A stretch of 64,000 nt of DNA from positions 496,436 to 560,435 of the forward strand of contig JAQSDV010000004.1 in assembly GCA_029945425.1 (NCBI GenBank), in the 5' to 3' direction. Positions 35,452 to 44,155 of the stretch are shown here, piece by piece. Below the pieces are notes generated by a model. It saw only the letters and a program-made list of their open reading frames with translations, was not told the origin of the DNA and did not search any database. Position numbers and translations under genes: made by a program. How positions within the stretch are numbered: the first letter of the stretch is position 1; each line of letters begins with the position of its first letter. Source of the stretch: a bacterium. GTDB taxonomy: Bacteria; Pseudomonadota; Alphaproteobacteria; Micavibrionales; UBA2020.

Positions 35452-36447
35452 TCAGGGTGTTGTGGGTTTTCCGGGCAGGCCGAACGTCGCCGGTTTGGGC
35501 ACGATGGATTTCCCGCGCAACGGCAAGTCGATACCAGAGGGGCTTGCGCCCATCTCGATCATTTTCGCGCGCGCCGATTCCAGCGCCTGCTGGCCGTAAT
35601 CGTCGAAGCTGTAATCCTTCACGACCACCTGTTTCGGGTTGGGCAGTTCCAGCATTTCGGTCACATGGCGCGACGCGAAGTTAAACAAGATTTTCAGGGC
35701 ACCCGTGTTATCGGGGAAAATTTTCGTTTCCTGCAGCGTTTCGTTATCGAGCACATGATAGCGGCCATATTCCCAATGAATTTTGCGCAAGTCTTCATAG
35801 AGTTTGATCTTGCGGTCGGCCTTGGCCTTGTTGACCCAGCTCTCCACATTCAGCAAACCGTTCTGCCCGAATTTTGCGAACAGCTTGCCGATATCGCTGC
35901 GGCCCAGTTCCACCACCGAATAAAACAGCACGCCGTTATTGTCGTAGTTGGGGTCCGCGCCCTGACGGAACAGGTGTTCGGTCGTCGCGTAATTGCCTTC
36001 AAACCGCAAACCGGAAACGAGGTTCGTGGGCTTCGCCGCATGCGGCATCGCGGTGTTCATGTTGATCGTCGTGCCGAACAGCAGCGCCTGCGTGCGGAGC
36101 AGTTCCAGATCGTCGGGCGTGCCGAAGGTCGCCTTCGCGTTGAACACTTCCTGCCAGCCGAGGATTTTACGCTCCGCCAGCAATACCAATGCTTCCGTAT
36201 CCAGTTGCCCCAGCGTGAAATGCGTGCGGTTGCTGCCCCATTCCCCCGATTTCATCTGGCTGATCAGCTTGCGCGGCGCGTCGATTGCAATGTCGCGCTG
36301 CGTCTGCGCATCGCGCTCGGTCAGCGTGGATGACGGCAAACGGCGGGCGTTTTCGAAATCGATCGTCGCCATCACGCCGTTCATCTCGGCGGCGCAGAGC
36401 TTCCAGATTTCAGGGTCGCTGGAGGGGCGGAGAAGATCGTTGTTCAC
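35452..36447 (-). CDS. Cluster protein 5: GQLD + ankyrin-like + FNF-RR module
   Basis: 331 aa from a GTG at 36447, overlapping the upstream stop in a GTGA arrangement. Residues about 75-95 hold FTLGQLDTEALVLLAERKIL, shared with the genes at 37156 and 38018. The middle has a degenerate ankyrin-like unit (YATTEHLFRQGADPNYDNNG). The C-terminal module is ALKILFNFASRHVTEMLELP followed by YSFDDYGQQALESARAKMIE and MGASP. A soluble protein with no signal peptide. The likely common origin with the neighbouring genes is visible by eye; the biochemical role is unknown. Confidence 0.7.
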   Translation of the reverse strand: MNNDLLRPSSDPEIWKLCAAEMNGVMATIDFENARRLPSSTLTERDAQTQRDIAIDAPRKLISQMKSGEWGSNRTHFTLGQLDTEALVLLAERKILGWQEVFNAKATFGTPDDLELLRTQALLFGTTINMNTAMPHAAKPTNLVSGLRFEGNYATTEHLFRQGADPNYDNNGVLFYSVVELGRSDIGKLFAKFGQNGLLNVESWVNKAKADRKIKLYEDLRKIHWEYGRYHVLDNETLQETKIFPDNTGALKILFNFASRHVTEMLELPNPKQVVVKDYSFDDYGQQALESARAKMIEMGASPSGIDLPLRGKSIVPKPATFGLPGKPTTP

Positions 36448-36779
36448 GGGTTAAGCCCCCGCGACGCAGGCGCGGTCAAATTCGCTTTCACCAGCGCGGG
36501 CGACAAGGGCAGCGGACGGCCGCCGAGTTCAAGCAGAATATCGCGGTGCGTCTGCAAAACCTTCGGGTCCATTTCCGCGAAGGTCAGCGTGCGGTCATGG
36601 TTCGACGAATTGACCAGCAGCGACACGGTTTCGGTGAGGAAGTCGAAATAAGCCTTCTGCACGAAGCTGCCGTTATGGCTGAATTGCGTGAACAGAACAT
36701 TGTCGTTCACTTTTTCCACGAAATGGCGGTTGTCGTCTTTCGCCTTGGCATTGTCGTTGTAAAGGTCGCGGATCGGCAT
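36444..36779 (-). CDS. Cluster protein 4: stand-alone module protein, 111 aa
   Basis: A short protein consisting mainly of a diverged form of the shared module: KAYFDFLTETVSLLVNSSNH, then LTFAEMDPKVLQTHRDILLE and LGGRP. The N-terminal 35 residues are charged (MPIRDLYNDNAKAKDDNRHF). AAGGAA precedes the ATG. It overlaps the downstream gene by 4 nt and follows the upstream one by 10 nt, so it is in the operon. It may be a regulator or partner of the longer proteins. Confidence 0.65.
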   Translation of the reverse strand: MPIRDLYNDNAKAKDDNRHFVEKVNDNVLFTQFSHNGSFVQKAYFDFLTETVSLLVNSSNHDRTLTFAEMDPKVLQTHRDILLELGGRPLPLSPALVKANLTAPASRGLNP

Positions 36780-36789
36780 GTGATTTCCT

Positions 36790-37083
36790 TTACGGGTTCA
36801 GGCGTTGGGTTTTGCCGGGCATCACGTTCGCCTCGGCCGGCAGTTCGGGCGGTTTGCCGCCCAGCTCCACCAGCTTGTCGCGCATGGTGATCAGGCTGTC
36901 GCGGTCCAGCTGCGAAAACGGCGTGACGCTGGGTCCCGCCTCGCGCGTATAACTAGTGCGGACGACCAGCAGGCGGGCATTGAAATCATAGCTATAGTAA
37001 AACCCGTCGCTTTCGACGCGCAGCACGCCGGGGCTGACCAGCGAGGCGTTATAACTGGCGTTGAACTGTGATTTCAGCGTCAT
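36790..37083 (-). CDS. Cluster protein 3: stand-alone module protein, 97 aa
   Basis: Another short, module-only protein: GFYYSYDFNARLLVVRTSYT, then PFSQLDRDSLITMRDKLVEL and GGKPPEL. AGGAA lies before the ATG. The pattern aromatic-D/F-F, strand, acidic stretch, helix with a Leu, then G-G-x-P is the same as in the longer neighbours, so module size is about 65-70 residues. It occurs 10 nt upstream of the 111-aa gene. Function unknown. Confidence 0.65.
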   Translation of the reverse strand: MTLKSQFNASYNASLVSPGVLRVESDGFYYSYDFNARLLVVRTSYTREAGPSVTPFSQLDRDSLITMRDKLVELGGKPPELPAEANVMPGKTQRLNP

Positions 37084-37155
37084 CGGATTTCCTGTTTCGG
37101 GGTGCCCCTATTTTCATAGAGGTCCGCGTTTAATATGTCAACAGGGGATGGGGCC

Positions 37156-38025
37156 TCAATTGGGCTTCGACAGGCCCTTGAAGCGGTCCTTTTGCATCGA
37201 ATCAGCCGGATTGCCGCCCAGCGCCTTCAGCTTGGCGCGGGCGAAATCGATGCTTTGCGAATCATAGTCGTCGAAGGATGTGCTCGCCATCAGCGCCTTG
37301 CGGTCTGATCCGTATTCGTACACCTCGTTCACGCGGCGCGCGCGGAAATTGAACAGCGTCTTGAACCACGACCCGCCTTGCGCATCGGGAATGAATTTCG
37401 TTTCGGCCAGCGTCGTGTCGTCGACCTTCACATACGAGGTCGGCTTTTGCAGCAGCTTCTGGATTTCCTTCTGCCGGGCTTCGTCCTTGATGCCGTCCAT
37501 CGCGCGGAACACGGTTGCGATGTTGCCGCGCGTGACGAATTCCTTCAGCGGCTCGCCGTCCAGCTGGCGGACGGCTTTCTCCAGCCACTCGCCTTTTTTC
37601 TCGTTCACATCCGCGCCCCACTCGAACAGCTGGCGCAGCACGGCGGCATCGATTTTGTTGGAAACGCCAGCCGCCTTGTAGGGGAAGCAGACCCATGTCA
37701 TCGCGCTGGTCGCATTCGGGCGCGATTCAGCGGGCGCGGCGTTATAGATTTTGCGCATGCCCTCGACATCGCCGAAGAAAGCCCTGCCTGTGAAAGGCTG
37801 CCACCAATGCACGGCTCCCGTGCGGGCGAGCGTGATCATTTTTTCGGTGTCGAGCTGGCCGAAGACGGCGACGTTGACGTTATTCATGTCCGGATTGTGC
37901 GATTGTTTCTGGAACAGCAGCTTGACCTCTTCCGGCATATGCCAGGTGTTGCCCACCTGCACGACGCGTTCCAGCGCGGCGGTGAATTCGGCGAGTTTTT
38001 TTTCGATGTCTTTTGCGTCAGCCAT
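37156..38025 (-). CDS. Cluster protein 2: GQLD + ankyrin-like + FNF-RR module
   Basis: 289 aa. Near residues 55-95: VAVFGQLDTEKMITLARTGA, then WWQPFTGRAFFGDVEGMRKI. Ankyrin-like LRQLFEWGADVNEKKGEWLE follows near residue 140. The C-terminal module is FKTLFNFRARRVNEVYEYGS with STSFDDYDSQSIDFARAKLK and LGGNP. The start overlaps the upstream stop by 8 nt. It is nearest in sequence to the gene at 38018 (FGDV-GMR and WW motifs shared). Confidence 0.7.
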   Translation of the reverse strand: MADAKDIEKKLAEFTAALERVVQVGNTWHMPEEVKLLFQKQSHNPDMNNVNVAVFGQLDTEKMITLARTGAVHWWQPFTGRAFFGDVEGMRKIYNAAPAESRPNATSAMTWVCFPYKAAGVSNKIDAAVLRQLFEWGADVNEKKGEWLEKAVRQLDGEPLKEFVTRGNIATVFRAMDGIKDEARQKEIQKLLQKPTSYVKVDDTTLAETKFIPDAQGGSWFKTLFNFRARRVNEVYEYGSDRKALMASTSFDDYDSQSIDFARAKLKALGGNPADSMQKDRFKGLSKPN

Positions 38026-38911
38026 TTTTCATCGCCGACAGTTTGGGTTTATCCAGCACATCGGGCGGGTTGCCGCCCATTTTCTCCAGCGTTTCCTGCG
38101 CGCGGCGCACGGCGCCTGAATCATACTGTTCGAAATTCGACGAGGTCATCGTCATCACCGCGTCTTTATCCACGCCCGTTTCATAGATTTCGTTGATACG
38201 GCGCGCGCCGAAATTGAAGATGGTTTTCAGGGCCGATGCGAGCGGCGTCATGATAAATTTGGTCTGCATGATCGTCGTGCTGTCGATCTTGGTGTAAAAC
38301 CCGTCGAGCCCCAGCGCCTGCTGGATGCGCATGGCTTGCGCGTAGTCTTTCTTCGCCAGTTTCTCCGTCATCACGGTGGTCGCAAGACCCGCATCCGCGC
38401 CCTGCGCGATGAAAGCCGCGATGACATCCTGCGGACTGCCATCGAGCGCGAATTTATAATATTTGGATTTCTCGTGATCGTGTTTCGCACCCCAGTCGAA
38501 CAGTTGCTTCACGACATCCGCGTTCATCCGTGACACCTCGCCGGCCGTCACACTATGCGGGAAGCATGCCCAGCTGAGGGCGGAGCTGGCATCAATGGCC
38601 TCGTTTTTCAGGCCCGCATCGGTTGCATGCATGCCATGAATGACGCGCATGCCATCAACATCGCCGAAATAGCCGTGACCAGTATGCGCATACCACCACT
38701 GAATCACGCCCGCGCGCGCCAGATGTGCGGATTTTTCCGCATCGAGCTGCCCGAAGGTGAACACGAAACGGTTGGCATCCCAGCCTGCCGTTGCGGCGGT
38801 GATGCGTTCGCTGACAGCCGCCGGAATGTCGACGCGGTCGTCCGTCGCCTGTATCTGTTCATACAGCTTCGTGAATTCCTTCAGCGTTTTTTGCCAGCCA
38901 GCTTCGGCCAT
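38018..38911 (-). CDS. Cluster protein 1: GQLD + ankyrin-like + FNF-RR module
   Basis: 297 aa from MAEAGWQKTLKEFTKLYEQI; the ATG at 38911 has AGGGA at good spacing, better than the upstream ATG at 38926. FTFGQLDAEKSAHLARAGVI and WWYAHTGHGYFGDVDGMRVI form the N-terminal block. Ankyrin-like VVKQLFDWGAKHDHEKSKYY follows. The module is LKTIFNFGARRINEIYETGV, SSNFEQYDSGAVRRAQETLE, then MGGNPPD. It is probably first in the shared-module operon. No enzyme motif is visible. Confidence 0.7.
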   Translation of the reverse strand: MAEAGWQKTLKEFTKLYEQIQATDDRVDIPAAVSERITAATAGWDANRFVFTFGQLDAEKSAHLARAGVIQWWYAHTGHGYFGDVDGMRVIHGMHATDAGLKNEAIDASSALSWACFPHSVTAGEVSRMNADVVKQLFDWGAKHDHEKSKYYKFALDGSPQDVIAAFIAQGADAGLATTVMTEKLAKKDYAQAMRIQQALGLDGFYTKIDSTTIMQTKFIMTPLASALKTIFNFGARRINEIYETGVDKDAVMTMTSSNFEQYDSGAVRRAQETLEKMGGNPPDVLDKPKLSAMKNG

Positions 38912-39020
38912 GCTCGTCCCTGCCATTTGAAATGTAGGGAGAGTATAAAGATGTCCGTTGCTTTATGTCAATACCTTATGGAATCATAAGCCTGTTGATT
39001 TTCAAATTAAAATCAGCGGC

Positions 39021-40259
39021 TTAGCTGTTCCAGCGCGGCGGTGTGCGGTCGCTGGCCTTGGGCGGCGCATCGCCCGGCTTGAAGATCGCATGGAGGCCGG
39101 TCGTGAGACCCAGCACCAGTTCAGCCGCATCGCGCATATGCACGCCGTATTTTTTCAGCTCGGGCGCGTCGCCCTTCACATGGTTTTTGTAGAAGCGCTG
39201 GATTTTTTTCTGCGTGACATCCGTAAGCCCTGAGTGACGCGCGTCATCGAACGTCATGTGGGGCAGATGTTCGTTCAGGTAAGGCTTGCCGCGATGCTGG
39301 ATGCGGTCCTTGATCCACTGGCTGTCGGTGTCCTTGCTGAAATGGCGTTGCAGCCACGGAAAAGAGCCCTTCAGTTTCGGCGCATATTGGTTCGCCCAGT
39401 CGATATGCGCGTCTTCGTAAAAGGTGCGCAGGTAGAAATTGTCGTAGAAGGCTTCATAGGCCGCCGCCACCGTCGCGCCGTTCTGCAATTGCTTGTCGGA
39501 GATCAGCACGCGTTCCGCCGCCTTGATGATGTCGGGGAAACGCTCGCGCATTTGCAGCAGCGGTTCTTGCATCTTCCACTGGTCTTTGGGGCCTTGGGGG
39601 TCGCCATAGGCCAGTTCCAGCGCGATTTGCGACTGTTGCGCGTAGGCGTCTGCTTCAATAGCAAACGACATCTTGATGCCGACTTCGGGCTTGTGGCGCG
39701 TGGAGGGGAAAAGGTCGTGGCGCGTGTTCTGCACCGCATGCACCGATTCATGGCCGAGCAGCAGGGCAAGATAGCCCGGATCGTCATGCCCGCGCAGGAT
39801 GATGAGTTTTTCCGACGGGTCGCACAACCCGCCCGCGCCGCGGTCGCCGGTGCGGCGCTCGTCGAACACGATGCGGTAGCCTTCTTTCGTCATCTGTTCC
39901 AGCACGTCGCGGCCGGTCGGGCTCTGCGACAAAATGAAAACCGCTTTTTCGAGGCATTCGCGGTTAAGCTCGGCCTCGCGGTCCAGATGCGCCTGGCGTT
40001 TTGCTTTCGCGGCATCGGAGAGAAAGGGATCGGGTTTTTCGACATTGATGGTGCCGATGAAATCGACAACGACGGCAGGGCGCGCAAAGGCGGGCAACCC
40101 GTTTTCATCCGTCACAGGCACGGTCCAGTCGCCGCGGTCAACGGGCGGCATGGGGGGGCGCAAGCTTGGTGCCTGACAGACAGGCGGCGGCGGCGCGACC
40201 ATATTGAAGGGACGCACGATCATGAAATATGGGGTCGCTTTTTCAGGCTTACGTGACAT
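39021..40259 (-). CDS. Predicted HExxH zincin, paralogue B, 412 aa
   Basis: The zinc motif is HESVH (LLGHESVHAVQN, about residue 173) with a probable third ligand in FAIEADAYAQQ about 35 residues later. The preceding block ILSQSPTGRDVLEQMTKEGY matches ILSQSPHARQLAQ in paralogue C at 57463. The N-terminal 70 residues are Pro-rich; no signal peptide is seen, so action outside the cell would need a dedicated secretion route. It is encoded 109 nt upstream of, and on the same strand as, the shared-module cluster, possibly as its leading gene. Substrate unknown. Confidence 0.7.
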   Translation of the reverse strand: MSRKPEKATPYFMIVRPFNMVAPPPPVCQAPSLRPPMPPVDRGDWTVPVTDENGLPAFARPAVVVDFIGTINVEKPDPFLSDAAKAKRQAHLDREAELNRECLEKAVFILSQSPTGRDVLEQMTKEGYRIVFDERRTGDRGAGGLCDPSEKLIILRGHDDPGYLALLLGHESVHAVQNTRHDLFPSTRHKPEVGIKMSFAIEADAYAQQSQIALELAYGDPQGPKDQWKMQEPLLQMRERFPDIIKAAERVLISDKQLQNGATVAAAYEAFYDNFYLRTFYEDAHIDWANQYAPKLKGSFPWLQRHFSKDTDSQWIKDRIQHRGKPYLNEHLPHMTFDDARHSGLTDVTQKKIQRFYKNHVKGDAPELKKYGVHMRDAAELVLGLTTGLHAIFKPGDAPPKASDRTPPRWNS

Positions 40260-40592
40260 CTTTTATCTCCCTGCCCTGGCGGGCTTACCCTCGACTGTCA
40301 CGCCGTAGTGGAAATTCATCTGAACACATCGGATCAAAAAAAGTCCAGATTTATCCACAGATATCCATATTGAGACATCCATCCGCGTGGCGAGTCGTCC
40401 CGCACTAGTGATGACCCTAGTGAACAATGTTTAAAGAATTGTTTCGGTCGCGGATGCTTCGAAAAAAGCACGCAAATGATAAGCTTATGTGAAAAATTTA
40501 CCGCTTATCGGAAAGCGACCAGAGATTGAGGAAAATAAAAACCCGCCGCGAGTGGAACGCGGCGGGTGTGAAGGAGTCGGGCTCACGAACTT
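40260..40592. other. Intergenic region with one DnaA-box match
   Basis: 333 nt without a supported gene. TTATCCACA at 40351-40359 equals the DnaA-box consensus, but no second box or repeat cluster is near. The end carries the terminator of the 44-aa gene. The remainder should hold the promoter of the 39021 gene on the minus strand. Confidence 0.4.
40531..40566 (-). terminator. Terminator of the 44-aa gene
   Basis: A 9-bp GC-rich stem CCCGCCGCG/CGCGGCGGG at 40542-40566, followed on the minus strand by TTTTTATTTT. It lies 27 nt after the small gene stop. Confidence 0.8.
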
Positions 40593-40727
40593 CTAAAGCT
40601 GACGCTGCATCCCTTGATTCAGGGGATACACGATCTTCAATTCTGTCTTGGGCTTGGCATCGGGCGCGTCTGTCGCTGGCCGCTCTGCCTTGCTGTCAAA
40701 TTCGGATTTATGCTGCTTGTGTTCCAT
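40593..40727 (-). CDS. Small hypothetical protein, 44 aa
   Basis: ATG at 40727, TAG at 40593. The product begins MEHKQHKSEFDSKAERPATD and ends NQGMQRQL; it is charged and hydrophilic. A strong ribosome site (GGGGGAGAG) precedes it and a clear intrinsic terminator follows, so this is a compact self-contained transcription unit. It sits between the shared-module cluster and the ankyrin pair. No family known. Confidence 0.6.
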   Translation of the reverse strand: MEHKQHKSEFDSKAERPATDAPDAKPKTELKIVYPLNQGMQRQL

Positions 40728-40868
40728 TGAGGCTCTCCCCCTCGTTCTATCTATATTACATAAGCTTTATTAAAATTTTATTGATCCATAAATAACCTTT
40801 TATTTACAAGTATTTAAACATCTTATCATCGTGAACTTTGCGGCGTTTTCTCCGCGACTCCGGATTGA

Positions 40869-40897
40869 TTGACAGCCCCCCGATCTCTCCTTAAAAA
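40869..40897 (+). promoter_or_regulatory. Putative promoter of the large ankyrin pair
   Basis: TTGACA at 40869-40874, a 17-nt spacer and TAAAAA at 40892-40897. CTCTCC (40885-40890) and GGAGAG (40900-40905) form a hairpin across the -10 region; the real ribosome site AAGGAA is at 40911-40916. Confidence 0.5.
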
Positions 40898-40925
40898 TAG
40901 GAGAGTTTTAAGGAAATAGCCTCTC

Positions 40926-43079
40926 ATGGAAGAAGACTTCAACAAGGTTGCTGAAGACCGCGCCGCGTGGCGCAAATCCGTCCTGTCGGCGGTCGAACAG
41001 GCGCGCCGCAATCACGGCTTCGCCGATGCGATGACCCATCAGGACTGGCCGCGCGCCATCGAACTGCACAAGGCCGGCGCCGATCCGCGCCACAGCGACA
41101 GCAAATCATTGAAGGCACTGAGCGACGTCGACAGCGTGGCCGCGATGCAGGCACTGGCGCAGATCGATATCCCCGGTGTCTCGCGCCTGTCGGACACGCC
41201 GTTCCTTGTCGCGGCGAAGCGCGGCAACCTTGCGACGCTGAAATACGGGCTGGATAGCGAACTGCCGCCCGAAACATTGTCATCCGCGCTCTACCTTGCG
41301 CTCGACAATAAACAGGAAGATGCGGGCGACCTGCTGCTGGAATATCTGCCGTACAAGGATATGACCGAGGCCGCGCTGTTCGCGCTGCTGCGCTACCGCC
41401 CCGCGCTGTATGAAGAGGCGTTGACCGCGCGCGATAACACCGCCGATTTCTTTTCGCATTTCTACAGCGCGTGCAATGTGAAGGACGAGGCCGCGATGGC
41501 GGTGTCGCTTCAAAAGCTCGACACCTATCGCCACAAGCTGCCGCCTTATTTCTTTTCACCGGGCGAGTATTTCAGCGAATTCATGGGCCCGCCGCCGATG
41601 ATGGAATTGATGGTGCAGGTGATGGAGACGGGCAAGCTCGATATCATCGACCGTTTCATCGATGCCTTCCCGGAAAACCTGCCGCCGCCTTTCCTCGTCA
41701 TGATCTGGGCGACGAATTTGAGCGATACGCTGCCGGAACTGCTGCCGCATCTGGCAAAAAAACTGGCGCCGGAGCCGTCGCAACTGGCGGGCGCGATGCG
41801 CAATGCAGGATTGGGCGGCGAAGTATCCGCCGCGAAATTTTTCGTCGAACATTACACGGAAGAAGCCCGCAAGAATGCAACGCCGCTGTTGCGCGCCCTG
41901 ATCGCGGCACCCGATGCTGCGCCGTTTGTCGCTGCGATCGAAGAAAAACTGCTGCCCCTGCCGGAAGGCAAGGAAGCCGCATCATTATATGCAGCAGCAA
42001 TTGCGCGGGATAATGCGCAAGCCCTGCAATATCTGGCCGATAAAATCCCGCTGACCCCTGAAATTATCAAGGAATTGCAGGATAGCCACGATTACAAGGT
42101 GCAGCGGCATGCCGTGGCTGAATTCGGCGGTGACTGGCATGCGAAGGAGGACGCCGTTTTCTGGAAGGGGCTGGAGAGCGACGATAAAGAAACGCTCGCC
42201 CTGTTTCCACGCGACAAAAAACTCTCCACTGTTTCCGCATGGATGGTCGACAATGCCATCAAGTCGCTGCTGAAGCGCGGCGATGTGGCACAGCTGGAGG
42301 ATATCATCACCCAGTCCGACTGGACGAAGGATGCGAAGGAGCGCGTGTTCCAGACGCTGCTGTCATCGCAACCGGCGCTCGACATCGCGGCAAAGCATGA
42401 TTTCCTGCCCGAGAAGTTACGCATGAACGATATGCACGATATCGCGGCGCATGGCGGCGGCGATACGCTGCAATGGCTGGCGGCGCAGGGCGTCGAGCTG
42501 ACCGACAAGGTCGCCGAAGAAGGCTTGCGGATCGCCGTGCAGCGCAATGCGGCCGGCATGATCGGCTATATGTTCGCCAATGATATCGGCCGCGCGAAAG
42601 ATCCGAAGGAAATCGTCTTCGCGCTGGGGGCGCTGGCGGACGAGCCCGCGTTGCAGGCGATGGAAAAATGGGTGACGCGCGAAGAAGTGAAACCGGCGGG
42701 CGATATCACCAGCGAAATTTCCGCGGCAACCACTTTCTTCGACGGCGCAGACAGCCTCGCCATCCGCGCAGCCTATGCCGACAATTTTGCGGCGCTGATG
42801 CAAAAGGCGGCGACGCAGGCGGGATTTGATCCGGCCGCGCTGGTATCGACGCAGGACAAGCACGGTAATTCCGTGCTCGAAATCCTTGGCGCGCATGGGA
42901 AGCTGAATGACATCCTCGACCCCGCCAGCCTGTGGCGCGACCGCGACGCGGTGGCGTTCATCAAGGACAACACGCCTGCGATGTATCATGAACAGGTGAA
43001 TTTCAACGCGCTGAAGGCGCAATTGGATTTGCTGCGCCTGTCCGAGCGCGGGCGCAATGACCGCTTCAGGCTGAAATAA
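40926..43079 (+). CDS. Large degenerate ankyrin/helical-repeat protein, 717 aa
   Basis: The N-terminus has an ankyrin-like unit (QDWPRAIELHKAGADPRHSD, then TPFLVAAKRGNLATLKYGLD). The rest is a long array of helix pairs with weak ankyrin character (VSAAKFFVEHYTEEARKNAT, GDTLQWLAAQGVELTDKVAE). No signal peptide, membrane segment or catalytic motif is visible. The stop overlaps the start of the next ankyrin gene by 1 nt. It is adjacent to the type IVB locus, being separated from dotO only by the next gene. A secreted effector role is plausible but unproven. Confidence 0.75.
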   Translation: MEEDFNKVAEDRAAWRKSVLSAVEQARRNHGFADAMTHQDWPRAIELHKAGADPRHSDSKSLKALSDVDSVAAMQALAQIDIPGVSRLSDTPFLVAAKRGNLATLKYGLDSELPPETLSSALYLALDNKQEDAGDLLLEYLPYKDMTEAALFALLRYRPALYEEALTARDNTADFFSHFYSACNVKDEAAMAVSLQKLDTYRHKLPPYFFSPGEYFSEFMGPPPMMELMVQVMETGKLDIIDRFIDAFPENLPPPFLVMIWATNLSDTLPELLPHLAKKLAPEPSQLAGAMRNAGLGGEVSAAKFFVEHYTEEARKNATPLLRALIAAPDAAPFVAAIEEKLLPLPEGKEAASLYAAAIARDNAQALQYLADKIPLTPEIIKELQDSHDYKVQRHAVAEFGGDWHAKEDAVFWKGLESDDKETLALFPRDKKLSTVSAWMVDNAIKSLLKRGDVAQLEDIITQSDWTKDAKERVFQTLLSSQPALDIAAKHDFLPEKLRMNDMHDIAAHGGGDTLQWLAAQGVELTDKVAEEGLRIAVQRNAAGMIGYMFANDIGRAKDPKEIVFALGALADEPALQAMEKWVTREEVKPAGDITSEISAATTFFDGADSLAIRAAYADNFAALMQKAATQAGFDPAALVSTQDKHGNSVLEILGAHGKLNDILDPASLWRDRDAVAFIKDNTPAMYHEQVNFNALKAQLDLLRLSERGRNDRFRLK

Positions 43080-44095
43080 TGTCCGTTGTTGATATCGATG
43101 ACGAAGATGACGACAAATGGCTTGATTACGTCAGGACCTTGATGCCGATAGCGCGCAATGAACTGTTCGTGAAATCCGCCCGCGATGGTGAAACATGGCG
43201 TTGCGAAAGATTGCTGGAACGCGGCGCGGATGCAAATTTCCGCGACGGTCAGGCATTGGTCGCCGCCGCCGGCAAGGGCCGCATGGGCGCGCTGAGCCTT
43301 CTTCTGTCGAAAAACATGAGCCAAGGCGCGAAAGATAGCGCGCTGGTCGAGGCAACCGTTGGCGGCAGTATCGAGGCTGTGAAGTCGCTGATCGCGGCGG
43401 GCGCGGATGTGAAGGCCGATGACTCTGCCGCGCTGTGGTATTGCGCCATGCATGGGCGCGATAAAATCGCCGACACCATCCTGAAAGCGGGCGCAGACGT
43501 CAAATCGCATAACCGCGAATTGCTGTGCATTGCGCTGGCGCATGGCTATGGCGATGTGGCGACCGTGTTCCTGCGCCATGGCGCCAGTCCCGGCGATTAT
43601 TACCGCAGCCTGAATGCATTCGAATGGGCGGCGGAGACTGGGCAGATGGCATTCGCCAAAACCCTGCGCCAATGGGTCAACAGCGACGAGCATATCGGCC
43701 CTGCGCATTTCCGTGCGCAAAGCCTGGGCGAATTGCGACGCGTGCTGCCCGACCGCGGCGGGCGCACGGGTTTTCATGTGGCGGCTGCCGCCGGATCATT
43801 CGACGTGATCTGCGAGAAAATTTTGAACGACAATAACGAGCAGATGCGCGTCGAAGACCTGACACGCATCGCGCCACCTGCCGGCCCGTCGGTGCTGGCG
43901 GTATTGGGGCAGGTCGGGCAGTTGTCCACCGCCTTCAACGCGCAACTATGGGCGGGACGCAAGGACGAGATGCTGCAGGCCTATGCCGCCGTCCCCGCCG
44001 CGTTCCGCGACCAGATTGATATGCCGGCTGTATCAAGCGCAGTCGACCACCTGACGATCAAGCCGAAGCCCGGCAAATTCACCCTGAAGCCCTGA
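43079..44095 (+). CDS. Ankyrin-repeat protein, 338 aa
   Basis: Five to six repeats are visible from about residue 40 to 200: CERLLERGADANFRDGQALV, SIEAVKSLIAAGADVKADDS, KIADTILKAGADVKSHNREL and VATVFLRHGASPGDYYRSLN. The C-terminal 100 residues are non-repeat, ending LTIKPKPGKFTLKP. Translationally coupled to the 717-aa gene (1-nt overlap). It ends 60 nt from the convergent dotO stop, with a bidirectional terminator between. Confidence 0.85.
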   Translation: MSVVDIDDEDDDKWLDYVRTLMPIARNELFVKSARDGETWRCERLLERGADANFRDGQALVAAAGKGRMGALSLLLSKNMSQGAKDSALVEATVGGSIEAVKSLIAAGADVKADDSAALWYCAMHGRDKIADTILKAGADVKSHNRELLCIALAHGYGDVATVFLRHGASPGDYYRSLNAFEWAAETGQMAFAKTLRQWVNSDEHIGPAHFRAQSLGELRRVLPDRGGRTGFHVAAAAGSFDVICEKILNDNNEQMRVEDLTRIAPPAGPSVLAVLGQVGQLSTAFNAQLWAGRKDEMLQAYAAVPAAFRDQIDMPAVSSAVDHLTIKPKPGKFTLKP

Positions 44096-44099
44096 CAAG

Positions 44100-44135
44100 A
44101 AAAAACCCCGGCATCTTGCGATGGCCGGGGTTCTT
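44100..44135. terminator. Bidirectional terminator between the ankyrin gene and dotO
   Basis: AACCCCGGC at 44105-44113 pairs with GCCGGGGTT at 44125-44133, with an 11-nt loop. An A-run precedes and a T-rich run follows, so it can stop transcription on both strands. Confidence 0.75.
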
Positions 44136-44155
44136 GTTTCTTGCCTGCGCCGCCC

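Noticed and set aside
40351..40359. Perfect DnaA box TTATCCACA as a sign of a replication origin
   Set aside because: Only one box is present, no repeats, and no dnaA, parAB or gidA-type neighbours. The same 9-mer also occurs inside lemA (3243-3251).
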